Shown here: positions 10,132-18,449 of the stretch, piece by piece
Numbering within the stretch: the first letter of the stretch is position 1
Layout: every line of letters starts with the position of its first letter
Assembly (NCBI GenBank): GCA_035604215.1
Contig: DATNIW010000073.1
Coordinates: forward strand, 1-64,000
From: UBA5070 sp035604215
GTDB lineage: Bacteria; Fibrobacterota; Fibrobacteria; UBA5070
Length of the DNA: 64,000 nucleotides
Reading direction: 5' to 3'
Program-made: the position numbers and the translations under genes
The notes under the pieces: generated by a model
What the model saw: only the letters and a program-made list of their open reading frames with translations
Told to the model about the DNA's origin: nothing
The model's database searches: none

Positions 10132-11673
10132 TTGCGCAGAGACATCTTCATCAACGTTTCCCCCTTCGAGAAGCGCATCGCGCTCCTGGAGGACGGAAGA
10201 CTCACCGAGCTCGTCGTCGACAAGCCGGACAACCAGCGGATCGTCGGCAACATCTACAAGGGGCGCGTGGTTTCCGTGCTCCCCGGGATGCAGGCCGCCT
10301 TCGTGGACATCGGCCTTGAGAAGGCCGCCTTCCTCCACGCGGCGGACATCGCTCCGGCGGGAACGGAGGCCTACGACGACGACGACGACAGCGACGACGA
10401 AGTCGATCCCCGTCGCCGAGACCGCGCCGAAAGGCCCATCAACGAGCTTCTGCGCGAGGGCCAGGAGATCCTGGTCCAGGTCGTCAAGGAGCCCATCAGC
10501 ACCAAGGGCGCGAAGGTCACCGGGTACCTCTCCATCGCCGGACGGTTCCTGGTGTGCATGCCCAACACCACCTTCATCGGCGTGTCCAAGAAGAGCCGCG
10601 ACCACGGTTCCCGCCGCAAGCTCAAGCAGCTCGTGCAGGAGCTTCGCCGGTTCCCGGACGTGGGATACATCGTTCGCACCAACGGGCTCAACGAGACCGA
10701 GGAGGAATTCCGCATCGAGATGGGGATCCTCGAGGAGAAGTGGGCCTTCATCAAGTCGGTCGCCAGCGAGTGCGAGGCGCCGCGGCTGGTGCTGGAGGAG
10801 AACGAGGCGGCGGTGGGCATCCTGCGCGACTACTTCTCCGAGAAGGTCGACAAGGTGATGGTCGACGACAAGGACTTCTTCCAGAAGACCAAGGCCTACA
10901 TCCGCCAGCTTTCGCCGGACCTCGTGAGCCGGGTGCACCTCTACGACGAGAAGACGCCCCTGTTCGACGAATTCGAGATCGAGCAGGAAGTCCAGAAGGT
11001 CTACGCCGACAAGGTCTGGATCCGCAAGGGGAGCCATCTGGTCATCCAGACCACGGAGGCCATGACCACCATCGACGTGAACACGGGACGCAACGTGGGT
11101 CGCGACGACCAAGCCGCGACCATCCTGGACACCAACATCACCGCCGCCAAGGAGATCGCCAAGCAGCTTCGGCTCCGCGACCTGGGCGGGATCATCGTGG
11201 TGGACTTCATCGACATGGACGCCGAGGACGACCGCGAGAAGCTGGTCCGGGAGTTCCGAAAGGCGTTGCGCGGCGACCGCGCGCCCATCACCGTGGCCAG
11301 TTCCATCAGCCAGTTCGGCCTCCTGGAGATGACCCGAAAGCGCGTGCGCGAGGCCTTGGTCAAGACCGTCTCGGAGCCTTGCAGCCACTGCGAAGGGTCC
11401 GGGAACGTGCTCCTTCCCAGTTCGGTGGTCGCATCGCTGGAACGCTGGGTCCGTCGCAACCAGTCCCGGAACGGTCCCAAGGAGATCGCCATCGTGGTCC
11501 ACTCGCGGATCATCGACTACCTGGTGGCCGAGCGGTCCACCGCCTTCCACCGCCTGGAGAGCTTCGGGGCGAAGATCGAGCTCGTGGAAGATCCGGACGC
11601 GCCCGCCGACAGCTACCGCATCTTCCACTCCCGTTCGCTGGAGGAGCTCACACCCCAGCACAACGCGGCATGA
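10132..11673 (+). CDS. rng: Ribonuclease G/E family endoribonuclease
   Basis: Single-strand-specific endoribonuclease for rRNA processing and mRNA turnover; 513 aa, matching RNase G rather than long RNase E. It opens with the S1-like region (IYKGRVVSVLPGMQAAFVDIG and KAAFLHAADI), interrupted by an acidic Asp-rich insertion at about residues 80-95. The catalytic DNase I-like part contains TIDVNTGRNVG and IIVVDFIDMD, and the Zn-link motif CSHCEGSG is present. TTG start with Shine-Dalgarno TGAGGA, which contains the sprA stop codon, so translation is probably coupled to sprA. The last four bases overlap argD. Confidence 0.93.
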   Translation: MRRDIFINVSPFEKRIALLEDGRLTELVVDKPDNQRIVGNIYKGRVVSVLPGMQAAFVDIGLEKAAFLHAADIAPAGTEAYDDDDDSDDEVDPRRRDRAERPINELLREGQEILVQVVKEPISTKGAKVTGYLSIAGRFLVCMPNTTFIGVSKKSRDHGSRRKLKQLVQELRRFPDVGYIVRTNGLNETEEEFRIEMGILEEKWAFIKSVASECEAPRLVLEENEAAVGILRDYFSEKVDKVMVDDKDFFQKTKAYIRQLSPDLVSRVHLYDEKTPLFDEFEIEQEVQKVYADKVWIRKGSHLVIQTTEAMTTIDVNTGRNVGRDDQAATILDTNITAAKEIAKQLRLRDLGGIIVVDFIDMDAEDDREKLVREFRKALRGDRAPITVASSISQFGLLEMTRKRVREALVKTVSEPCSHCEGSGNVLLPSSVVASLERWVRRNQSRNGPKEIAIVVHSRIIDYLVAERSTAFHRLESFGAKIELVEDPDAPADSYRIFHSRSLEELTPQHNAA

Positions 11674-12872
11674 CCTCGGCGGCCTTCCCGGATTCGGAGG
11701 CCGTGCGGGATCTCGACGCGCGATGGGTGCTGGGCACCTACGCGCGCCAACCGCTCTCGCTGGTGCGCGGGGATGGAGCCTGGGTCTGGGACGCCGAGGG
11801 ACGCAAGTACCTGGACCTGACCGCGGGCATCGCCGTCAACGCCCTGGGACACGCCGACCCCCTGGTGGTGGCGGCGATCCACGAACAGGCCTCCCGGATG
11901 GCCCACACCTCCAACCTCTACTTCACCCCCCTGCACGGACGGATGGCGGAAGTGCTCTGCCGCCACGGCGGATTGGACAAGGCGTTCTTCTGCAACTCGG
12001 GAACGGAAGCGAACGAGGCCGCCATCAAGTTCGCGCGCAAGTTCTGGTACGAGCGGGGATCCGCGTGGCGCCACGAGATCGTCTCCTTCCAGGACTCCTT
12101 CCACGGACGCACCTACGGCGCGCTTTCCGCCACCGGACAGGACAAGATCCAGACCGGTTTCGGACCGCTCCTCCCGGGGTTCGTGCGATCGGCCCTGACG
12201 CCGGAAGGCCTGCGCGAGGCCGTGGGAGCGCACACCGCGGCCGTGATCCTGGAGCCCATCCTCGCGGAGGGCGGGGTCATCGAGCCGTCGCCTGAATTCA
12301 TCGCCACCTTGAACGAACTCCAGGAGAAGCACGGTTTCCTCCTGATCGCCGACGAGATCCAGACGGGTCTGGGCCGCACGGGAGAGTGGTTCGCGCACAA
12401 GTCGCCCGGTCTGCACCCGGACCTCGTGACCCTCGCGAAGCCCCTGGGCGGTGGCCTTCCGCTGGGAGCGGTCCTCCTCAAGCAGGCCGTGGCGGATGCC
12501 ATCAAGCCCGGCGACCACGGCACCACCTTCGGGGGCAACCCGGTCGCGGTCGCGGCTGGGCTGGCGGTCCTGGATCGCCTGGAAAGGCCGGGGTTCCTGG
12601 AAAACGTCCGCGAAGTCGCCTCGCGCCTGCGCGCCGGACTCGCCTCCCTTTCCGGACGCGGACCCTTCGGGGAGCTGCGCGGGAGAGGACTTTTGATCGG
12701 CATCGCCGTCTCCTGCGATCCCGGGATGATCATGGACGCCGCCCGCGCCCAGGGCCTGATCGCCTACCGCGCCGGGGGGCACGTCCTGCGCCTGCTTCCG
12801 CCCCTGGTCCTCACGGCCGACCAGGCCGACTTCGCCGTGGAAGGCCTTCGGAAGGTCGCGGACAGGATCTGA
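11670..12872 (+). CDS. argD: Acetylornithine aminotransferase family (ArgD)
   Basis: PLP-dependent class III aminotransferase, 400 aa, of arginine (and possibly lysine) biosynthesis: N-acetylglutamate semialdehyde to N-acetylornithine. Motifs: GIAVNALGH, HTSNLYFTPLHG, SGTEANEAAIKFARK, the cofactor Asp in ADEIQTGLGRTG, the Schiff-base Lys in TLAKPLGGGLPLG (K257) and GTTFGGNP. The ATG overlaps the rng stop (ATGA). The stop TGA directly abuts the stop codon of the convergent hemerythrin gene. Related omega-aminotransferases cannot be fully excluded, but the motif set is that of ArgD. Confidence 0.9.
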   Translation: MTSAAFPDSEAVRDLDARWVLGTYARQPLSLVRGDGAWVWDAEGRKYLDLTAGIAVNALGHADPLVVAAIHEQASRMAHTSNLYFTPLHGRMAEVLCRHGGLDKAFFCNSGTEANEAAIKFARKFWYERGSAWRHEIVSFQDSFHGRTYGALSATGQDKIQTGFGPLLPGFVRSALTPEGLREAVGAHTAAVILEPILAEGGVIEPSPEFIATLNELQEKHGFLLIADEIQTGLGRTGEWFAHKSPGLHPDLVTLAKPLGGGLPLGAVLLKQAVADAIKPGDHGTTFGGNPVAVAAGLAVLDRLERPGFLENVREVASRLRAGLASLSGRGPFGELRGRGLLIGIAVSCDPGMIMDAARAQGLIAYRAGGHVLRLLPPLVLTADQADFAVEGLRKVADRI

Positions 12873-13280
12873 CTACGACTGGGCCGCGGCCCGGCTCCAC
12901 GCGACCATCTTCATGTCTTCCTCCTCGATGTGGTGGCGGAGCCAGTCCACCAGGAAACGGGCGAGCGTGAGCGGCAGCGTGAGCCTGCCCGCGCGGTGGT
13001 CCGCGACCAGCTGTCCCACCTGGCTCGCCAGTTCCTCGTGCTTGCGCCGATGTTCCGGAAGCCCCGGGAAGGCCAAGGCGACCATCAGGGCCTCCTCCGC
13101 CCTGAAATGTTCCACCGTGTAGGAAGCCATCGACCGCAGGGTTCCGCCCATCTTCTCCTGGGCGGAGCCGGACATCAGCGCGTCGTGGAGGTCGTTCAAC
13201 AGGCCGAACAGATGCCTGTGCTGCTCGTCGACCCCGGCGTGTCCCGTCTCGTACCGTTCCTCCCATTCCGCCAACGCCAT
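12873..13280 (-). CDS. Bacteriohemerythrin-like oxygen-binding protein
   Basis: Small cytoplasmic four-helix protein, 135 aa, with a non-haem di-iron site that binds O2. Ligand pattern of the family is visible: the opening TGHAGVDEQHRHLFGLLNDLH, then EHFRAEEALM, HRRKHEEL and HHIEEEDMKM. Last gene of a minus-strand operon, 3 nt after the PilT-like ATPase. The context suggests oxygen sensing or supply for that operon (inference). Abuts argD tail to tail without a gap. Confidence 0.88.
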   Translation of the reverse strand: MALAEWEERYETGHAGVDEQHRHLFGLLNDLHDALMSGSAQEKMGGTLRSMASYTVEHFRAEEALMVALAFPGLPEHRRKHEELASQVGQLVADHRAGRLTLPLTLARFLVDWLRHHIEEEDMKMVAWSRAAAQS

Positions 13281-13283
13281 GCT

Positions 13284-14735
13284 CTACGTCCCGCCGCCCA
13301 ACTCGGCGAGGAAGGACGTGTCGATCCCGTTGTTCTTGAACAGGCCCAGGAGTCCCTGCTTGTCGACCGCCTTGATGTAGGCTTCGCGGGCTTCCACGGT
13401 CCGGCGGCGCACGAGGTCGGTCAAGCTGTCGTTCATCGTGCACATCCCGTACTTCTTTCCGGTCTGCATCACGGAGGGGATCTGGAAGGTCTTGCCCTCG
13501 CGCACCAGGGCCGACACGGAAGGGGTTCCGATGAGGATCTCGTAGGCGGCCACGCGGCCACCGCCGATCTTGCGGCACAGGGTCTGTGCGATGACGCCTT
13601 TCAGGGATTCCGAGAGCATGACCCGGATCTGGTCCTGCCGGTCGGCGGGAAACACGTCGATCAGGCGGTCCACGGTGGACGGCGCCGTGCTGGTGTGCAG
13701 GGTCCCGAACACCAGGTGCCCCGTTTCCGCGGTCTCGATGGCGATGGAGATGGTCTCCAGATCCCGCATCTCGCCCACCAGCACGATGTCCGGATCCTCG
13801 CGGAGCGCGGCCCGCAGGGCGCTGGAGAAGGTGCGGGTATGGATGCGGACCTCGCGCTGGTTGATCAGGCACCCCTTGTTCGGGTGCACGAACTCGATGG
13901 GGTCCTCGATGGTGATGATGTGGTCCTTGCGCTGCCGGTTCACCAGGTCGATGAGGGCCGCGAGGGTCGTGGACTTCCCCGATCCCGTGGGCCCGGTCAC
14001 CAGCACGAGTCCCTTGGACAGGAAGCACAGCTGGCGGACCTCGTCGGGGAGGCTCAGGTCGTCCACGGAGAGGATCTCGGTCGGAATCTGTCGGAACACC
14101 GCCCCGATCCCCTTGCGGTCGCGGAAGTAGTTGGCCCGGAAGCGGGCGATTCCCGGGATCTCGTGGGCGAAATCCGTGTCGCCGGTCTCCAGGAATTCCT
14201 CCCGGTTGCGCGCCGGAGCGATCTCGAAGAGGAGGTCGCGGAGGGCGTCGTCGGAATACCTGGGCTCGCCCTCCAGGCGGACCATGTCCCCGGAGTCCCG
14301 CAGCATGGGAGGCTCGTTGGAGCAAAGGTGCAGGTCGGAGGCCTTGCGCTCCACCATGGTGCGGAAGAGCCGGTGGATGGCGGGTTCCGCGACGGCGTCC
14401 ACGACCGAGGCGGGATCCGCCTCGACCTGGGCCGCTTCCGACAGGGTGAACACGGCCTTGGGTCCCAGGGCGGAGGGATGGCCGACGCAGGCGAAGGAGC
14501 GCTCTCCGCACAGGTAGGAGAATCCGAACGGTCCGTTGGCCCGGATGGAAGGCACCATGTCGGGCGGCGCGATTTCCGAGAGCAGGGAAACGACCGCGGC
14601 GGGATCGCATCGTTCGGCCGTCATGGGCCGTTCCTCCCCGTCGAAGACGAAGACGATCTCGCGGCCGGCCTGGAGCAGGAAGTGCGTCGCGCCGTGCGCG
14701 ACCTGCGCCTGGAGGTAGCTGTCGAGGGTGGCCAT
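13284..14735 (-). CDS. PilT-like type IV pilus retraction ATPase with extra N-terminal domain
   Basis: Hexameric secretion ATPase of the PilT/PilU family, 483 aa against about 345-380 in the family. The standard part runs from about residue 118: KASDLHL, Walker A GPTGSGKST (about 248-256), the Asp box near IITIEDPIEF, Walker B region DPDIVLVGEMRD and the His box GHLVFGTLHT. The extra first ~100 residues look like a decayed copy of the PilT N-terminal PAS-like domain: LLSEIAP near 51 aligns with LLFEIAP near 168, and GPKAVF with GIGAVF. Starts in TGATG overlap with the upstream 153-aa gene. Probably powers pilus retraction together with the distant pilin cluster (inference). Confidence 0.9.
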   Translation of the reverse strand: MATLDSYLQAQVAHGATHFLLQAGREIVFVFDGEERPMTAERCDPAAVVSLLSEIAPPDMVPSIRANGPFGFSYLCGERSFACVGHPSALGPKAVFTLSEAAQVEADPASVVDAVAEPAIHRLFRTMVERKASDLHLCSNEPPMLRDSGDMVRLEGEPRYSDDALRDLLFEIAPARNREEFLETGDTDFAHEIPGIARFRANYFRDRKGIGAVFRQIPTEILSVDDLSLPDEVRQLCFLSKGLVLVTGPTGSGKSTTLAALIDLVNRQRKDHIITIEDPIEFVHPNKGCLINQREVRIHTRTFSSALRAALREDPDIVLVGEMRDLETISIAIETAETGHLVFGTLHTSTAPSTVDRLIDVFPADRQDQIRVMLSESLKGVIAQTLCRKIGGGRVAAYEILIGTPSVSALVREGKTFQIPSVMQTGKKYGMCTMNDSLTDLVRRRTVEAREAYIKAVDKQGLLGLFKNNGIDTSFLAELGGGT

Positions 14736-15196
14736 CAGGCGGCGTCCGAGGGTTCCACGGACTCGATCCAGTCCTTGTTGACCACCACCGTGCCGGATTC
14801 CGTCACCAAGGGGAAGAACCGCTCCGGGAGATTCAGGAAGTCCAGGGGACGCCGGTGGTTCCCGGGCAGGAGCAGCCGCACCAATCCCGCGACCACGGCC
14901 CCGCCGCGCAGCCGAACCCGCATGTTGGCGCTCGAGGCCTGGAATTCCTCCAGCTCGGAAAGTTCTTCCAGGGGCTCGAGGCAGGCGAACATGGCGATGG
15001 ACGATTTCGCCAGGAGCTTGATCCGTCCGTCGATCGAGGCGGGGACGAAGGCGTCGGGGTCGTTCAGCCGGCCCAGGAGTCCCTGGGAACCGCGCGGGTC
15101 GGGAGGAGCGAGGAAGAGAACGGCTTCCACCGGGCCGTCGGGTCCGGAAGGCAGGCGCACGGGAATCCGCCGCACGTCCAAGGCAAGGTCGAGCAT
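14735..15196 (-). CDS. Unknown protein with duplicated ~65-aa domain
   Basis: 153 aa, no signal peptide or membrane segment; I do not recognise a named family. The two halves resemble each other: the first has a VRLPSG-type strand, LNDPDAFVP and a DGRIKLLAK strand ending in CLEP; the second has MRVRLRGG, RPLDFLNLPERFFPL, a SGTVVVNKDWIESVEP strand. This suggests an internal duplication of a small beta-rich domain. Its stop shares a base with the PilT-like start (TGATG), and the flavoprotein gene ends 9 nt upstream, so it belongs to the operon. Possibly a regulator or scaffold for the pilus motor (speculative). Confidence 0.75.
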   Translation of the reverse strand: MLDLALDVRRIPVRLPSGPDGPVEAVLFLAPPDPRGSQGLLGRLNDPDAFVPASIDGRIKLLAKSSIAMFACLEPLEELSELEEFQASSANMRVRLRGGAVVAGLVRLLLPGNHRRPLDFLNLPERFFPLVTESGTVVVNKDWIESVEPSDAA

Positions 15197-15205
15197 GGGG
15201 CCATG

Positions 15206-16591
15206 CTACGATACCGGCGGTGGTCGGGGCAATCCCCGCGTTCCCCCGATCACCCCGGCCTTCGACAGGATCCGGTTCAATTTCCGGTCCCAAGCCGCAT
15301 GCCCCTCCGGGGTCTGGGGGTAAGCCAGGAGATGGACGCGCAACCTGGACATCCACCAAAGCGCGGGCACCAGCCGCAGCACCAGGCGGGGGTGGGCGGA
15401 GAGTCGCGCCACCAGACGCAGCAGCGGCCCCGCCGATCGCCAGGAAGTGGAGTAGAGGGCGATGACCGTGCGGGAGTCGGCCATCCGGACCAGGGCGTCG
15501 AAGTCTTCCTGCCGCAGGTCCTGGAGCAGGGGGCGCAGCGCTTCTTGCGCGGAGATTCCCGCGCCGTGGTCCACGATGCTGTCGTTCCAGCGGTAGCGCA
15601 GATAGGCGCGATGGTAGCCCCAGAGGTTTTCCAGGGTGGCTTCCCCCCGCGAGAAGGCGTGGACGACCTGCAACGCGGCCAGGTGACCGGTCAGCAGGGA
15701 GGAATGGATCCCGGCTCCGTCCAAGGGGCCCACGCAGCACGCGGCGTCTCCGCAGGCGATGTAGCCCGGTGCCACCGCGCACGACAGGAAGGTCCGGGCC
15801 GGAAGGAAGGCTCCCGCGGCGGAGCGTCGTTCCCACGAGATCCCCCAGGATCTGCCGTGCTCTTCCAGGCACTTCGCCCAAGGGCGCGCGGAGGGCGCGC
15901 CTCCGATGCCAACGTTCATCTCCGCCGGTCCGTTGGGGAAGTACCAGACGTAGCCCCCGTTGGAGGCGGCCAGGTCGTAGCTGAGGGCGATCTCGTCGGG
16001 GTGGGGGATCCCGGCGGGAACCCGCACCAGCTCCCTGTAGGCGAACGCCAACCGTCCTTCCCCCACCTCCCTTTCCAAGGGGCCCGGCACCGCGACCTTC
16101 TGGCGCAGGCCGGAAGCGGCGCCGCTGCAATCCAGGCAGCAACGCGCCCGAAGTACGCCACCCTCCGTGCGCACCCCGACGATGGAGTCTCCTTCGGCGA
16201 TCCAGTCGACGATCCTGCCGTTCCCGCGGAATTCCGCTCCCGCCGCGATCGCCGCGTCCAGCAGGATCCTGCCCATGCGGGGCCGATCCACCATGGCGCG
16301 GGGCGTGATGCGGGCCGGGATCACCAGGTGGTCCCGGCCGTCGGAGGTCGAGATGCGCGCGCCGAGGTTTCCACGAAGCACGGCGGGGGAGAGGTCCACG
16401 CCCAGGACGGCGAGCGTCCAACGGATCTCGTTCTCCTCCATGGCGTCGCCGCAGGCCTTGGTCCCCACCTGGTCGGCGGATCTCCGGTCCAGGAGCACCA
16501 CGCGGAGTCCCTCCCGCGCGGCCGAAAGGGCCGCCGCGCAACCCGCCGTGCCGGCTCCCACCACGGCCACGTCGCAGTCGAAGCCGGTCAC
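15206..16591 (-). CDS. Geranylgeranyl-reductase-family FAD-dependent oxidoreductase
   Basis: 461-aa flavoprotein. N-terminal Rossmann motif VAVVGAGTAGCAAALSAAREG binds FAD; KACGDAM matches the KPCGxG block of geranylgeranyl/digeranylgeranylglycerophospholipid reductases; YVWYFPNGPAEMNVGIGG and GDAACCVGPLDGAGIHSSL are the later family signatures. Such enzymes reduce isoprenoid double bonds or act as halogenase/hydroxylase-like monooxygenases; the substrate here is unknown. GTG start overlaps the stop of the upstream TPR gene (GTGA), indicating translational coupling. Placement before a pilus ATPase and hemerythrin is unusual. Confidence 0.85.
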   Translation of the reverse strand: MTGFDCDVAVVGAGTAGCAAALSAAREGLRVVLLDRRSADQVGTKACGDAMEENEIRWTLAVLGVDLSPAVLRGNLGARISTSDGRDHLVIPARITPRAMVDRPRMGRILLDAAIAAGAEFRGNGRIVDWIAEGDSIVGVRTEGGVLRARCCLDCSGAASGLRQKVAVPGPLEREVGEGRLAFAYRELVRVPAGIPHPDEIALSYDLAASNGGYVWYFPNGPAEMNVGIGGAPSARPWAKCLEEHGRSWGISWERRSAAGAFLPARTFLSCAVAPGYIACGDAACCVGPLDGAGIHSSLLTGHLAALQVVHAFSRGEATLENLWGYHRAYLRYRWNDSIVDHGAGISAQEALRPLLQDLRQEDFDALVRMADSRTVIALYSTSWRSAGPLLRLVARLSAHPRLVLRLVPALWWMSRLRVHLLAYPQTPEGHAAWDRKLNRILSKAGVIGGTRGLPRPPPVS

Positions 16592-17568
16592 GGGTGGGAC
16601 AGTTCCCGTCGGATCGGCACCAGGTCGCGGACCAGCGATGCCGGGAGCCACTTGCGGACCTTCTTGTACCGAGGGGCGTCGAGCGTGTCGAGCCACGCCC
16701 GGGCGGAGTCCCGCCGGCCCATGGCGGCGTGGATGCGGGCCAGGTTCCCGGCCGCGGAGAGCCGACCGACCGGGAGGACTTCCAGGCCATCGTACTCGAT
16801 GAAGCTCGCGCGGTAGGTGTCGAGCGCCTGGGACAGGCGGTCCAACCGGAAAAGGACATCGCCTTCGGCTTGCCGGTAGATCCGATTTTCCGGCCAGATC
16901 GCGCGGGCTTCCTGGACCACGCGAAGCGCTTCGGGGTATTCGCCCCGCTCGTATCGGATCCAGAGAAGCGAGGTGCGGAACGCCTCGCGAAACGGCGACC
17001 GGGATGCCGCCGCCTGCTGGGTGAGCAGCAATCCTCGATCGCGCTGGTCGCCCCCGATGAACCTGCCCACGGGGCCCAGGCTCTGGGACTTCCAGAACAG
17101 GTAGCCACCGACGATCCCCCGGAGTTCCGGACTGTCCCAACCCTGGTCCATCATGTCGCGGGCGACGGAGGCCGCCGAGCGGCCGTCCAGGGCGGATGCC
17201 AGGTCCCGACCCTCCAGCGCGGCCAGATAGGACTCCTGGGACAGGGCCATGGCGTCGATCAGGCGGGAGCGCGGATCCGTCCTGGACCGGACCAGCCGGG
17301 AGAGTTGGTCCAGTGTGCGGTGGGCGGATTCCAGGCGGGCGGGGTCATGGAGATCCGCGAAGGCCGATAGCGCCACGGTGGCAGAGAGCAGGAGCTTCTC
17401 CTGCTCGGAACCTCCGTCCCAGGAGCGCGCGAAACCGTCCGCCGCCCGATGGTTCCCGGAAAGGGACAGGCTCGATGCTTCCTCGAACGCCTTCAGTCCC
17501 CGACCTCCCAGCAGGGTATCCCCCGCCTGGGCGCAAAACAGCCATCCGGCCATGATGATCGCGATCAC
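16588..17568 (-). CDS. Exported TPR-like repeat protein
   Basis: 326 aa beginning with a short signal-like sequence (MIAIIMAGWLFCAQAG), followed by alpha-helical repeats. The clearest TPR-like units lie in the second half (RYERGEYPEALRVVQEARAIWP, LDRLSQALDTYRAS, GRRDSARAWLDTLD). No enzyme motif. GTG at 17568 or ATG at 17553 may be the true start. First gene of the minus-strand operon; a TAGGTTTG box lies just upstream. Probably an envelope scaffold; function unknown. Confidence 0.75.
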   Translation of the reverse strand: MIAIIMAGWLFCAQAGDTLLGGRGLKAFEEASSLSLSGNHRAADGFARSWDGGSEQEKLLLSATVALSAFADLHDPARLESAHRTLDQLSRLVRSRTDPRSRLIDAMALSQESYLAALEGRDLASALDGRSAASVARDMMDQGWDSPELRGIVGGYLFWKSQSLGPVGRFIGGDQRDRGLLLTQQAAASRSPFREAFRTSLLWIRYERGEYPEALRVVQEARAIWPENRIYRQAEGDVLFRLDRLSQALDTYRASFIEYDGLEVLPVGRLSAAGNLARIHAAMGRRDSARAWLDTLDAPRYKKVRKWLPASLVRDLVPIRRELSHP

Positions 17569-17576
17569 GTTGCCTG

Positions 17577-17584
17577 CAAACCTA
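17577..17584 (-). promoter_or_regulatory. TAGGTTTG promoter element, TPR-GGR-PilT operon
   Basis: Minus-strand TAGGTTTG ends 8 nt before the GTG at 17568. It matches the Bacteroidota -7 consensus TAnnTTTG and recurs before other genes in the window. No clear upstream box is visible. The divergent aroD has a weaker TAGGCT (17650-17655) 8 nt before its ATG. Confidence 0.45.
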
Positions 17585-17663
17585 CTTCCCGCCTATTTCC
17601 TCCCCATCCGCAGGGGGGGATCCCCCGGACACGGGGAGTCCCCAGTTTGTAGGCTTTCCGGCG

Positions 17664-18449
17664 ATGAGCGCCGCGGACCCAATTGCCATCCTGGCCCTGG
17701 CCGGTCGCCCCCAGGACCTTCCTCTCACCCCATCGGCCAGGCGGCGCGTGCGGCGCGTGGAGATCCGGTTGGACCTCGCGGATCCGGAGGAGTGGCCGCA
17801 CCGCGTGCGGGAGGCGGAACGCGCCTTCCCCGCCTCGCGCCTGCTGGCGACGCTGCGTCGACGCCACGACGGCGGGATGTGGCCCGACGATGCCGACAGG
17901 CAGGAGGCGCTGGAACGGATCCTGTCCATTCGGGGTTGGGATGCGCTCGATCTCGAATCCGACGCGCCCGATCTGGAGGCCCTCCTGAAGCGGGCGCGCA
18001 GACGGGCGCCGGAGCTTCGCCTGGTGCTTTCCCGGCACGTGTTCGAGGCGATCGAGGGGAAGGAACTCGCCGACCAGATCTCGCGGCTGCGCGCCGAGGC
18101 CCAGGCGAAAGGGGCCCAGGCGGCCAAATGGGCCGGAGCGGTGATGGACCTGGAGGAAGACGGACCCGAACTCGTGCGGATCCTTTCCGCCTGGGACGGC
18201 GGGACGGTTCCGGCGGTCTTCCCCATGGGCGCGGGAGCCGAGCCGTGGCGGGTGGCCTGCGCCGCGGTGTGCGGAGGCTGGGGCTACGGGCACGACGGCG
18301 CGGGCTCCTTGGCCCTGGGCCAATTGCCGTGGAAGGTGTTCGACGCCCTGCTCGGAGCGGTTCCCCGTTCGGACCGCTGGGATCCGGAATGGTTCGCGGG
18401 AATCTCGTCCGCGACGGCGCTCGCCTTGCGGGAAGAGGTGCCGACTTGA
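17664..18449 (+). CDS. aroD: Type I 3-dehydroquinate dehydratase
   Basis: Shikimate-pathway enzyme converting 3-dehydroquinate to 3-dehydroshikimate by Schiff-base chemistry; 261 aa, near the family length. Seen: the first strand VEIRLDL, LLATLRRRHDGG, the catalytic His in LSRHVFE (H125), the Schiff-base Lys in QAAKWAGAVMD (K155), and the C-terminal FPMG and SLALGQLP loops. Sequence is divergent from the best-known members, so confidence is below maximum. Its stop overlaps the TTG start of the next gene (TTGA). Divergent from the TPR operon across 95 nt. Confidence 0.82.
   Translation: MSAADPIAILALAGRPQDLPLTPSARRRVRRVEIRLDLADPEEWPHRVREAERAFPASRLLATLRRRHDGGMWPDDADRQEALERILSIRGWDALDLESDAPDLEALLKRARRRAPELRLVLSRHVFEAIEGKELADQISRLRAEAQAKGAQAAKWAGAVMDLEEDGPELVRILSAWDGGTVPAVFPMGAGAEPWRVACAAVCGGWGYGHDGAGSLALGQLPWKVFDALLGAVPRSDRWDPEWFAGISSATALALREEVPT

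Noticed and set aside
10371..10430. GAC/GAA trinucleotide run as a microsatellite
   Set aside because: It is in frame inside rng and encodes the acidic insertion; no sign of expansion beyond coding use.
6659..10858. A 1399-codon plus-strand frame overlapping sprA and rng
   Set aside because: Out of frame with two clearly recognisable genes; Arg/Pro/Gly-rich shadow without motifs.
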